Assembly (NCBI GenBank): GCA_015494505.1
Contig: WGBB01000131.1
Span: 1 to 8,510 of the forward strand
From: Nitratiruptor sp.
GTDB lineage: Bacteria; Campylobacterota; Campylobacteria; Campylobacterales; Nitratiruptoraceae
Reading direction: 5' to 3'
DNA length: 8,510 bases
Positions within the stretch are counted from its first letter, which is position 1. Each line of letters starts with the position of its first letter. Positions 1 to 6,012 of this stretch are shown in pieces. Position numbers and translations under genes: made by a program. Below the pieces are notes generated by a model. It saw only the letters and a program-made list of their open reading frames with translations. It was not told the origin of the DNA and did not search any database.

Positions 1-841
1 GATCTTCGTAGGTATGGTAGGCCCAATAGAACTCTATCATAGTGAATTCGGGATTGTGCGTCGCATCCATCCCTTCGTTGCGGAAGTTGCGGTTGATCTC
101 AAACACCGCTTCGAAACCGCCGACGATGAGACGCTTAAGATAGAGCTCGGGAGCGATGCGCAGATATCTGTCGACTCCCAAGGCATTGTGATGCGTCACG
201 AAGGGTCTGGCATTGGCGCCGCCCGGGATAGGGTGCATCATGGGGGTTTCTACTTCCAAAAATCCGTGACGCTCGAAAAAGTCGCGTATGAGGCTGACGA
301 TGCGAGAGCGCAGTATGAAGACCTGTTTGACCTCGGGGTTCATGATGAGGTCGAGGTAGCGTTGGCGATAGCGCAGCTCTTTATCCTGCAAGCCATGGTA
401 CTTTTCCGGTAGTGGCACGATAGCTTTGGTGACGAGGTTGAGTTCATCGGCGTGGAGTGTGAGCTCGCCTGTTTTTGTGACGAAAGGATGGCCTTTTGCT
501 TCGATGATATCGCCCACTTCGATGAGCTTTTTGACCTTTTTGAACCACTCATCACCGAGGCTGTCGCGATTGAAATAGATCTGCACGATGCCACTTTCAT
601 CTTCTATCTTGGCAAAAGCGGCCTTGCCCATATGGCGCAAGAACTTTATGCGTCCCGTGAGTTTGACGCATACCTTTTCGTCACGGCGCTCCTCAAGGTC
701 CTTGACATAGGCATATTTTTCTAAAAACTCGCTGTTTTTCATCTCTTTGCAAAAGCCGTGTCCATAAGGGTTGATCCCCTCTTTGCGAAGCTCCTCGGCT
801 TTTTGGATGCGTTGCTGTTCGTATTGGTTGTTAAAAATCAA
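1..841 (-). CDS. lysS: Lysyl-tRNA synthetase, class II (5' part of gene; 3' end outside window)
   Basis: Charges tRNA-Lys with lysine in the cytoplasm. The first 280 residues lie in the window; the family is about 500 long, so the rest, including motif 3, is off the left edge. Visible parts: an N-terminal OB-fold anticodon-binding domain (about residues 56-145), class II motif 1 around FLEVETPMM (194-202), the GGANARPF segment (207-214), and motif 2 from FEINRNFRNEG (247-257) to MIEFY (268-272). The start is TTG at 841-839, preceded by AAGGAG (854-849) with a 7-base spacer; no ATG lies in frame nearby. The gene starts 4 bases after the cvpA stop, so it is probably translated from the same message. 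In C. jejuni, as I recall, fur lies between cvpA and lysS; here there is no gene between them. Identity is secure from the motifs. Confidence 0.97.
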   Translation of the reverse strand, partial: MIFNNQYEQQRIQKAEELRKEGINPYGHGFCKEMKNSEFLEKYAYVKDLEERRDEKVCVKLTGRIKFLRHMGKAAFAKIEDESGIVQIYFNRDSLGDEWFKKVKKLIEVGDIIEAKGHPFVTKTGELTLHADELNLVTKAIVPLPEKYHGLQDKELRYRQRYLDLIMNPEVKQVFILRSRIVSLIRDFFERHGFLEVETPMMHPIPGGANARPFVTHHNALGVDRYLRIAPELYLKRLIVGGFEAVFEINRNFRNEGMDATHNPEFTMIEFYWAYHTYED

Positions 842-845
842 ATGC

Positions 846-1472
846 TCACTCCTTGCTTAGATTGTTTTCGATCGCTTGTTGTATCTTTTTTTCTATGCTC
901 TTTTGTACTTCGTTTTGTGCATCCTCTACGACTGCTTCCTTTGCCTTTTCGCCTTTGGCTTGGACGTCGGAGGCTACAAAATCCTCAGGCTTGAGTTTGA
1001 TGATGTAGCCGCCGGTTTTGAGCAGGTAAGGGTATAAAAAGGAGTCGTGGGTGTATTTCTCCACGATTTTTTTGGTCGCTTCGATGCTCGATATAGCGTA
1101 GACCAGCACGGAGATGATGAGAAATATCTTTGCCCAGCCAAATAGCAGGCCAAGTATTTTATTGACCATCCCCATACCGCTTGCATGGGTGATTTTAGTC
1201 ACGATTGAACCTAAAAGCACCATACCCACCCAGATGGCAAAAAGTCCCACGATGAAGCCCACGAAGGTGAGGGCCGTCTCGTTTTTAATGAGAAATATGT
1301 TGTCACTGATAAATCTTCCTATAGTATCCGCATAGCGCGAGCCATAGTAGATACCGCCGATGATACCGGCCAGACCGAAGAATTCTTTGACAAAGCCGTC
1401 TATGAGGCCTTTGAGCCCCAGAAAGAGGATAATCGCACCGATGATGAGATCGAAACTGTTAAATCCGTGCAT
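846..1472 (-). CDS. cvpA: CvpA-family inner-membrane protein
   Basis: A 208-residue membrane protein of the CvpA (colicin V production) family. Family members are inner-membrane proteins linked in other bacteria to colicin V production and envelope stress; the molecular activity is not established. Four hydrophobic segments are visible at about residues 7-24, 31-47, 68-90 and 106-128. The N-terminal pattern FDLIIGAIILFLGLKGLIDG followed by FVKEFFGLAGIIGG is typical of the family. After the last helix comes a soluble tail (about 130-208) whose end (170-208) is rich in Lys, Glu and Gln and probably forms a coiled coil. The ATG at 1472 has AAGGA upstream, overlapping the pilT stop; 9 bases separate the two genes. 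The symbol follows the family and does not claim colicin secretion. Confidence 0.88.
   Translation of the reverse strand: MHGFNSFDLIIGAIILFLGLKGLIDGFVKEFFGLAGIIGGIYYGSRYADTIGRFISDNIFLIKNETALTFVGFIVGLFAIWVGMVLLGSIVTKITHASGMGMVNKILGLLFGWAKIFLIISVLVYAISSIEATKKIVEKYTHDSFLYPYLLKTGGYIIKLKPEDFVASDVQAKGEKAKEAVVEDAQNEVQKSIEKKIQQAIENNLSKE
849..854 (-). promoter_or_regulatory. Shine-Dalgarno site that fixes the TTG start of lysS
   Basis: AAGGAG on the minus strand sits inside the last codons of cvpA, 7 bases before the TTG at 841-839. It is a near-ideal ribosome binding site and is the reason for accepting a TTG start. It also places lysS translation directly behind cvpA termination. Confidence 0.75.
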
Positions 1473-1481
1473 CCGCCGTCC

Positions 1482-2546
1482 TTAGAGATTTTTGACGAAA
1501 TTTATGAGCTCTTCGGGTTTGTTGGAGTATTTGAGTGCGGTATCTTTGTCTATGACGCGATTGAGCAGCAACTTTTGGAGCACTTTTGTCTGGGTCTGCA
1601 TACCTGTTTGCTGCTGGCCAAGCTGCATCTGCGAGTAGATTTGGTGCACTTTGTTTTCGCGAATAAGGTTGGAGATGGCGGGGTTGGTGATGAGGATTTC
1701 ATGGACTGCTATCCGTCCTCCTCCGATTTTCGGTAAGAGCGCTTGCGAGATGACGGCCACGAGGCTTGTAGAGAGCTGTGCGCGGATCTGCGGCTGTTCG
1801 TCTCCACCGAAAACATCGATGATACGGTTGATAGTGCCGGGAGCGGAGTTGGTGTGGAGCGTACCGAATACCAGGTGCCCCGTTTCGGCTGCCGTGAGGG
1901 CCGCTTTGATGGTTTCTTGGTCGCGCATCTCCCCGATGAGGATCACGTCCGGGTCTTCGCGGAGTGCATATTTGAGTGCGCGTGCGTAGCTTTTGGTATC
2001 GAGTCCCAGTTCTCGGTGAGAAAAGAGGGAGTTTTTGTTCTCGTGGATGAATTCCACCGGGTCTTCTATGGTGATGATATGCTTGCGCTCGGTTTCGTTG
2101 ATTTCATTGAGCATTGCTGCGAGCGTCGTAGACTTACCGCTTCCCGTAGGACCGGTTACGAGAATAAGCCCTTTTTCGCGTTTGATGATCTCTTTGAAAA
2201 TTTGAGGTGCGCCGAGGCTGTCGATAGTGGGGATTTCACTAGGAATGATACGAAAGGCTGCGGCCATTTCGTCCAAAACTTTATAGTAGTTGGCACGAAA
2301 ACGCCCTACATTGGGGATACCGAAAGCAAAGTCGAGCTCGAACTCCTCTTCAAACTGTTTCTTCTGTTTCTCCGTAATAAGGGTGTAGCATAGGTCTTGA
2401 ATCTCTTCGCCTGTGAGTTTAGGGAGATTGAGCGGCACCAGTCGTCCGTCGATACGTACTTGCGGTTCGCTGCGCGGTACGAGGTGGAGGTCCGAAGCGT
2501 TGTGCGCAACGACCGTTTTGAACAAAGAATTGATATCCACTTGCAT
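1482..2546 (-). CDS. pilT: Type IV pilus retraction ATPase PilT
   Basis: A 354-residue secretion-type hexameric ATPase that depolymerises type IV pili and drives twitching, DNA uptake or surface sensing. It acts at the cytoplasmic face of the inner membrane. All diagnostic boxes are present and intact: Walker A GPTGSGKS (132-139), Asp box ITIEDPVE (158-165), Walker B VILIGEMRD with Glu206 (201-209), His box TGHLVFGTLHT (222-232), and the IRAQL version of the AIRAEL motif (254-258) that marks PilT. Length is close to P. aeruginosa PilT (about 344). The start ATG (2546) has AAGG 7 bases upstream and follows gatC by 9 bases. PilU is a possible alternative, but the short C-terminus and AIRAEL-like box favour PilT. 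No other pilus gene is in the window. Confidence 0.95.
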   Translation of the reverse strand: MQVDINSLFKTVVAHNASDLHLVPRSEPQVRIDGRLVPLNLPKLTGEEIQDLCYTLITEKQKKQFEEEFELDFAFGIPNVGRFRANYYKVLDEMAAAFRIIPSEIPTIDSLGAPQIFKEIIKREKGLILVTGPTGSGKSTTLAAMLNEINETERKHIITIEDPVEFIHENKNSLFSHRELGLDTKSYARALKYALREDPDVILIGEMRDQETIKAALTAAETGHLVFGTLHTNSAPGTINRIIDVFGGDEQPQIRAQLSTSLVAVISQALLPKIGGGRIAVHEILITNPAISNLIRENKVHQIYSQMQLGQQQTGMQTQTKVLQKLLLNRVIDKDTALKYSNKPEELINFVKNL

Positions 2547-2555
2547 ACAAAAACC

Positions 2556-2849
2556 TTATTCGATAATTTTGGGGACGATAAAGAAATCTTCTTCGCTTTT
2601 GGGTGCGTGCGCAAGGATCTTCTTTGCGATCTGGGGTTCGTTGTGGGGTTGGTCGGGGCGCAGGGGCGCATGGCTGTCAATGACGTTGAATTCAGCCGGT
2701 ACGTTGTCGAGCTCAAGCTCGTTGAGAATATCTACGAATTCCAAAAATCTGTTGAGTTCTTCGAGTATCTTTTCTTTATGGGACTCTTCGATTTGCAGCA
2801 TACTGAGAGTTTCGAGTCGATGGAGGAGCGTTTCATCGATTCTTTGCAT
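2556..2849 (-). CDS. gatC: Asp-tRNA(Asn)/Glu-tRNA(Gln) amidotransferase subunit C
   Basis: A 97-residue subunit of the GatCAB amidotransferase, which converts Glu-tRNA-Gln (and often Asp-tRNA-Asn) to the correctly charged species. GatC wraps around GatA and stabilises GatAB. The N-terminal helical region (starting MQRIDETLLHRLETLSML) and the C-terminal signature are typical: HAPLRPD, then ILAHAPKSEEDFFIVPKIIE at the very end. I chose the ATG at 2849-2847 because AAAGG lies 6 bases upstream. An in-frame ATG at 2882 has no ribosome site and lies in the promoter region. It is the first gene of the minus-strand operon gatC-pilT-cvpA-lysS. gatA and gatB are not in the window, which is usual for this lineage. 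Confidence 0.94.
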   Translation of the reverse strand: MQRIDETLLHRLETLSMLQIEESHKEKILEELNRFLEFVDILNELELDNVPAEFNVIDSHAPLRPDQPHNEPQIAKKILAHAPKSEEDFFIVPKIIE

Positions 2850-2872
2850 TGCCCGCCTTTTGTTTTTTTGGC

Positions 2873-2887
2873 ATTTTACCATAAAAT
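2873..2887. repeat. Perfect 6-bp inverted repeat between divergent genes
   Basis: ATTTTA (2873-2878), spacer CCA, TAAAAT (2882-2887). Both arms are also -10-like hexamers, one for each direction. It could be a coincidence of an AT-rich promoter region, overlapping divergent promoters, or a small operator. Confidence 0.5.
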
Positions 2888-2901
2888 AAAGATTTGTTTG
2901 A
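2873..2901 (-). promoter_or_regulatory. Candidate promoter for the gatC-pilT-cvpA-lysS operon
   Basis: On the minus strand TAAAAT (2878-2873) resembles a sigma-70 -10 box and would start transcription near 2866, leaving a leader of about 17 bases before the gatC ATG. The -35 position is weak (TCAAAC near 2901-2896), as is common in Campylobacterota, where -35 boxes are poorly conserved. Support is positional and by motif only. Confidence 0.4.
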
Positions 2902-2918
2902 TATGATTTGGGAAATTC

Positions 2919-3536
2919 TTGAGCAAGGAAACGGTATTGGGAGCCAAAGAGAATATCGAATATATCAAAGAGGAGCTTTCAAGCGACGAGAAGCTTCTGG
3001 GGCAATTGATAAAGACGGAACGCTTTTTCAAAAAATATAAAAAACCTCTTATTGCCCTCGTGGGTATTGGGCTCTTGGCGCTCGCGGGATATGGAGCCTA
3101 CGACTGGAAACACACTCGTGACCTAGCAGCGGCCAACGAAGCCTATATGCAGCTGCTTCATTCGCCATCCAAAGAGGCTGAAGATTTGTTGGCATCTAAA
3201 GACCCGAAACTCTATAGGCTCTATCTCTATCAACAAGCGGTACGTAAAAAAGATGCAGCTACACTTCAAAAACTCGCTGCTAGCGACGATCCGATCATTT
3301 CCGATATGGCCAAATACCATCTCGCGGCACTCAAAAGCGATTTGGCTAAGCTCCATGAAATAGCGCTATCGGACAATGTTGTACGCGATATGGCGCTGCT
3401 GGATGAGGCGATTCTTCTGGATAAAAAGGGTGAAGAGAAAAAGGCACGTAGCCGATTGGCACGTATCGGTAAAGAGTCGCCGGCTTATGAAGCTGCGCAG
3501 CTGCTCAAACACTACGGCACAAAGGTATCCCGATGA
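2919..3536 (+). CDS. YfgM-like membrane-anchored protein with a periplasmic helical (TPR-like) domain
   Basis: A 205-residue protein with a charged cytoplasmic N-terminus (1-42), one transmembrane segment (about 43-61, PLIALVGIGLLALAGYGAY) and a helical, Ala/Leu-rich domain that should lie in the periplasm. Length, topology and the late segment LLDEAILLDKKGEEKKARSRL (160-180) resemble E. coli YfgM (206 residues), which binds the Sec translocon and has TPR-like repeats. YfgM is also encoded just before bamB, as here before a BamB-like lipoprotein. The resemblance is from memory of the family, not an alignment. The start is uncertain: TTG 2919 has weak GGGA at 2910-2913, while in-frame TTG 2937 has strong AAGGA (2925-2929) 7 bases upstream. 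An in-frame stop at 2904-2906 limits the choice to these. The 3' end overlaps the next gene by ATGA. Confidence 0.8.
   Translation: MSKETVLGAKENIEYIKEELSSDEKLLGQLIKTERFFKKYKKPLIALVGIGLLALAGYGAYDWKHTRDLAAANEAYMQLLHSPSKEAEDLLASKDPKLYRLYLYQQAVRKKDAATLQKLAASDDPIISDMAKYHLAALKSDLAKLHEIALSDNVVRDMALLDEAILLDKKGEEKKARSRLARIGKESPAYEAAQLLKHYGTKVSR
2925..2929 (+). promoter_or_regulatory. Strong Shine-Dalgarno supporting an alternative TTG start at 2937
   Basis: AAGGA lies 7 bases before the in-frame TTG at 2937-2939, a better arrangement than that of TTG 2919. If used, the protein is 199 residues, beginning at the LGAKENIEYIK segment; the membrane anchor and periplasmic domain are unchanged. Confidence 0.45.
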
Positions 3537-4534
3537 AAAGACTTTTCGCACTTCTTCTAGTAGGTCTCTTTTTTGTAGGCTGCAGCAACAAACACTATTT
3601 CGAACCGGAAAACGTAGTGGGAGCCGTCGATTTCGACGGCTCTTTGCCGGCATCCATCGTGGATGTGTTGCGTGACGGTGCGACGCTGGCCAACGGGCAA
3701 TTTATCTCTCGAGACGGTTTAGAAGATTATAAGTTTCCTCCCAAATTTCTTTTCTTGCATAAAAGCGGCGGCTATTACATAGGTGCATCTAAGTGTGGAG
3801 AACTGCAGGTGGTGGATGTGGATACCAAAAAAGTGGTATACAAGAAAAAATTCGCCATGAAATCCCCCATCGCCGCATCTGCCAAAGGAAACATTTTAGC
3901 ACTCGTTTTTGATGACGATTCTTTGGCACTCTATAATATGGACAACGACTATCTCATCTACTCTTCCAAGCAGAAGCCGGGCATAGCGAACGACACCAAA
4001 ATCGCCAATCCCTTTTTCCTCGATCGCCTCGTGATCTTTCCCACGCTCGATGGGAAGCTCGTAGTGGTAGATCCCGTAACGGCAAAAGAGGTGCGTACTA
4101 TCATCATCGGTACCAAAGAGCATTTTAACAATGTGATCTATCTGGGCGTCATCGACGAAAAGCTCATAGCTGCCACGCCCAATCGCATCATCAGCGTCAA
4201 TCCTACTTTCTCCAACTCGCTTGATATTGATCTCGTAGACGTGCTCTATGTCAAAGGGCGCGTCTATCTTTTGACAAAAGATGGGCAGATAATCTTAACA
4301 GACCCCGAGCTCAACGTTCTTAAGCGCCGCAAATACGCTTTTGCGCATTTTACGGGTGCGATTTATGGGGAGTATATCTACCTTATAGAACAAGGCGGTT
4401 ATATCATAGCAGTGGATAAGGACCTGCGCGTTACAAACATCTTCGAGTTTCCAAGTGAAATCGATGAGTACATCTTCACTTCCAAAGATAAAGTCTTCTT
4501 CGGCGACAAATACTTCAAACTCAACAAACTATGA
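3533..4534 (+). CDS. Outer-membrane-type lipoprotein with beta-propeller-like repeats (BamB-like)
   Basis: A 333-residue exported lipoprotein. The N-terminus MKRLFALLLVGLFFVGC is a signal peptide ending in a lipobox, with Cys17 as the lipidated residue. Ser18 at position +2 does not signal inner-membrane retention by the E. coli rule. The mature part carries six or more spaced blade-like units of the form (D)G-x-L/I-x-x-V/L-D: near residues 89, 129, 173, 217, 250 and 288, with KVFFGDKYFKL at the end as a possible closing strand. This spacing of 33-45 residues suggests a PQQ/WD-type beta-propeller. With a YfgM-like gene immediately upstream (ATGA overlap), it recalls BamB of the outer-membrane assembly complex. 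The lipoprotein call is firm; the BamB-like role is inference. The 3' end overlaps the next gene by ATGA. C. jejuni has a lipoprotein gene at the same position, from memory. Confidence 0.85.
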   Translation: MKRLFALLLVGLFFVGCSNKHYFEPENVVGAVDFDGSLPASIVDVLRDGATLANGQFISRDGLEDYKFPPKFLFLHKSGGYYIGASKCGELQVVDVDTKKVVYKKKFAMKSPIAASAKGNILALVFDDDSLALYNMDNDYLIYSSKQKPGIANDTKIANPFFLDRLVIFPTLDGKLVVVDPVTAKEVRTIIIGTKEHFNNVIYLGVIDEKLIAATPNRIISVNPTFSNSLDIDLVDVLYVKGRVYLLTKDGQIILTDPELNVLKRRKYAFAHFTGAIYGEYIYLIEQGGYIIAVDKDLRVTNIFEFPSEIDEYIFTSKDKVFFGDKYFKLNKL

Positions 4535-4815
4535 TAGAAAATCTGTGCAAGGAGCTGGGATTTGGGGAGTGCAAACTCCTCGATCCTAGGCAGTTTGGGA
4601 TTCGCAAACGCATCGAAATAGCCAAAAGCGACGATAGGTGTCTTTTTTACATAGAACGTAAAAGCCGCTTTGTGACCAAGGATGCCAACGATTTGCTAGC
4701 AATCGCCCGGAAGGTGTGCCAAAAACCCGGTGTGTTGCTGCTCGCTGCACCGTTATGCTCCAAAGCGCGTAGAATATTGGAAAACGAGGGATGGGATGTG
4801 CGAACTGTTGGTTGA
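4531..4815 (+). CDS. Conserved small protein of unknown function
   Basis: A 94-residue cytoplasmic protein with no signal peptide or membrane segment; I do not recognise a named family. It starts with the ATG in the ATGATAG junction, overlapping the lipoprotein stop by 4 bases, and its 3' end overlaps coaX by 20 bases. The position between the lipoprotein and coaX matches a small orphan gene in C. jejuni as I recall, which supports it being real. Residues 38-46 (LFYIERKSR) form a predicted strand with an E-x-K pattern (Glu42, Lys44). A helix (50-62) follows, then a strand GVLLLAAP (67-74), a helix, and a closing strand WDVRTV. This alpha/beta layout faintly recalls the PDDEXK nuclease fold, but no upstream catalytic Asp is convincing. 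Function unknown. Confidence 0.8.
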   Translation: MIENLCKELGFGECKLLDPRQFGIRKRIEIAKSDDRCLFYIERKSRFVTKDANDLLAIARKVCQKPGVLLLAAPLCSKARRILENEGWDVRTVG

Positions 4816-5410
4816 TGTGGGCAACAGCAGCGCTAAAGTCTATGACGGTAAAAGTGTGCGCCGCATCCCAAAAGAGGAGCTAGCGCGTTTGCGCCACAAG
4901 AAGGCGGCCTATGTCTGTGTCGATACGAAAATGGTACCGATATTGGCGAAGTGGGAAAGCTGGATAGATATCGCGCGCTTCGTGGATCTCCCCGGCAGCT
5001 ACGAAGGGATGGGGGAGGATCGCAGAGTGCTCTGCTCCTTAGTCAAAGAGGGCGTCATAGTGGATGTGGGAAGTGCGGTGACCGTGGATGTCATGCATGA
5101 CGGGGTCTATAAAGGGGGCTTTTTGTATCCAGGTTTACATGCTATGGAGCGGGCGTTTGCCTCAATATCGCCGCGGCTGGCATGTGGCATAAAGCATGCA
5201 GTGTCTCAGCTGACAAAAGATACGTGCGCACAGATTGCGTACGGAGCTTTAGTCCCGCTAGCAAGTCACATCCGAAAGCTCGGCTCTCCCTGTTATCTTA
5301 CGGGCGGGGATGCCGAGATTCTGGCACCTTTGATTCCAGGAGCTATCGTAGATAAAGAGCTCATATTCAAAGCGATGCAAAAGATCATCCAAAGGAAGAA
5401 ACTATGCTAA
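4796..5410 (+). CDS. coaX: Type III pantothenate kinase
   Basis: Phosphorylates pantothenate with ATP, the first committed step of coenzyme A synthesis, using the CoaX fold (ASKHA superfamily), which is not inhibited by CoA. The 204 residues show the family motifs: DVGNSS (7-12, phosphate loop), MGEDR (72-76, the G-x-D-R motif with catalytic Asp75), IVDVGSAVTVD (88-98), GGFLYPG (107-113) and LTGGDA (168-173). It is shorter than the usual 250 or so, as is normal in Campylobacterota. I chose the ATG at 4796, with GAGGG (4786-4790) 5 bases upstream, because the protein must begin just before the LLVDVGNS strand; the ATG at 4730 would add a meaningless extension. It overlaps the previous gene by 20 bases and hisG by 7. 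Confidence 0.93.
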   Translation: MCELLVDVGNSSAKVYDGKSVRRIPKEELARLRHKKAAYVCVDTKMVPILAKWESWIDIARFVDLPGSYEGMGEDRRVLCSLVKEGVIVDVGSAVTVDVMHDGVYKGGFLYPGLHAMERAFASISPRLACGIKHAVSQLTKDTCAQIAYGALVPLASHIRKLGSPCYLTGGDAEILAPLIPGAIVDKELIFKAMQKIIQRKKLC

Positions 5411-6012
5411 CGATCGCCTTGCCCAAGGGGCGTATAGGAGACGATTCTCTACAAATTTTTGAAAAGATTTTTGCCAAACCGTTTCGCTTCGAAGAGCGAA
5501 AACTCATTTTGGAGATGGAAAATTTTCGATTCTTGCGTGTACGCAGCCAAGATGTGCCCACCTATGTCTACCATCAGGCGGCGGATTTGGGAGTAGTGGG
5601 TTTGGATGTATTAGAAGAGAAGGGACTTGATCTTGTGAGGCTGCTCGACCTTGGATTTGGGCGTTGCAGCGTGAGCATCGGTATCAGGGCAGAGGAGGAG
5701 CTGCGTTTTGACAAACCCAGCTACAAGGTGGCTACGAAGATGGAGAACATCACACGCCGCTACTTTAGCAAACGCGCCATTCCCGTCGAGATCATCAAGC
5801 TCTACGGTTCTATCGAGCTGGCACCACTCGTGGGGCTGGCGGACATGATCGTGGATATCGTCGAAACCGGTGAAACCATGCGCCAAAACGGTCTTAAACC
5901 GGCCCTCGATATTATGGAGAGTTCGGCCTACCTTATCGCCAATAAAAACAGTTTCTATGCCAAAAAAGAGGAGATTTTGCGCTTGCGCCACCAAATCCAA
6001 GAGGTGCTTTGA
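5404..6012 (+). CDS. hisG: ATP phosphoribosyltransferase, short form
   Basis: Condenses ATP and PRPP in the first step of histidine biosynthesis. At 202 residues it is the short HisG type, which lacks the C-terminal regulatory domain and normally works as a complex with HisZ. Motifs: LPKGR at the N-terminus (6-10), RSQDVPTYV (48-56), DLGVVGLDVLEE (61-72), GSIELAPLVGLAD (135-147) and the PRPP loop DIVETGETMRQNG (151-163). AAAGGAAG lies about 6 bases before the ATG, which itself sits inside the last codons of coaX. The 3' end overlaps the methyltransferase by one base (TGATG). No hisZ or other his gene is in the window, so the pathway genes are scattered. C. jejuni HisG is, as I recall, the long form. 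Confidence 0.95.
   Translation: MLTIALPKGRIGDDSLQIFEKIFAKPFRFEERKLILEMENFRFLRVRSQDVPTYVYHQAADLGVVGLDVLEEKGLDLVRLLDLGFGRCSVSIGIRAEEELRFDKPSYKVATKMENITRRYFSKRAIPVEIIKLYGSIELAPLVGLADMIVDIVETGETMRQNGLKPALDIMESSAYLIANKNSFYAKKEEILRLRHQIQEVL

Larger units (their letters stand above)
2858..2907 (+). promoter_or_regulatory. Candidate promoter(s) for the plus-strand operon
   Basis: Two -10-like hexamers face right. TAAAAT at 2882-2887 has a T-rich upstream tract (2858-2869, with TTGTTT at 2860-2865, 16-base spacer), which suits the promoter style of this phylum. TATGAT at 2902-2907 is a closer match to TATAAT but has no clear -35; it would start RNA near 2914. If that second one is the main promoter, the TTG at 2919 would be almost leaderless, and the TTG at 2937 with its own ribosome site would be favoured. 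Confidence 0.4.

Noticed and set aside
1743..2393. Long open frame (216 codons) on the plus strand opposite pilT
   Set aside because: It is antisense to a gene with every PilT motif, its product resembles no family, and it has no ribosome site; it is a by-product of codon bias in pilT.
2858..2869. T-rich run as a transcription terminator
   Set aside because: No GC-rich stem precedes it on either strand, and it lies between two gene starts, where no terminator is expected.
2850..2882. Upstream in-frame ATG (2882) for gatC, adding 11 residues
   Set aside because: No ribosome site precedes it, it lies in the promoter region, and the extra residues do not look like GatC; ATG 2849 has AAAGG.
2397..2906. 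Plus-strand open frames of about 160-170 codons opposite gatC and the pilT start
   Set aside because: They run through gatC, whose identity is secure, and across the divergent promoter; no family resemblance.
4730..4795. Upstream ATG for coaX, adding 22 residues
   Set aside because: The extension overlaps the previous gene in another frame, and CoaX proteins begin directly with the DVGN strand.
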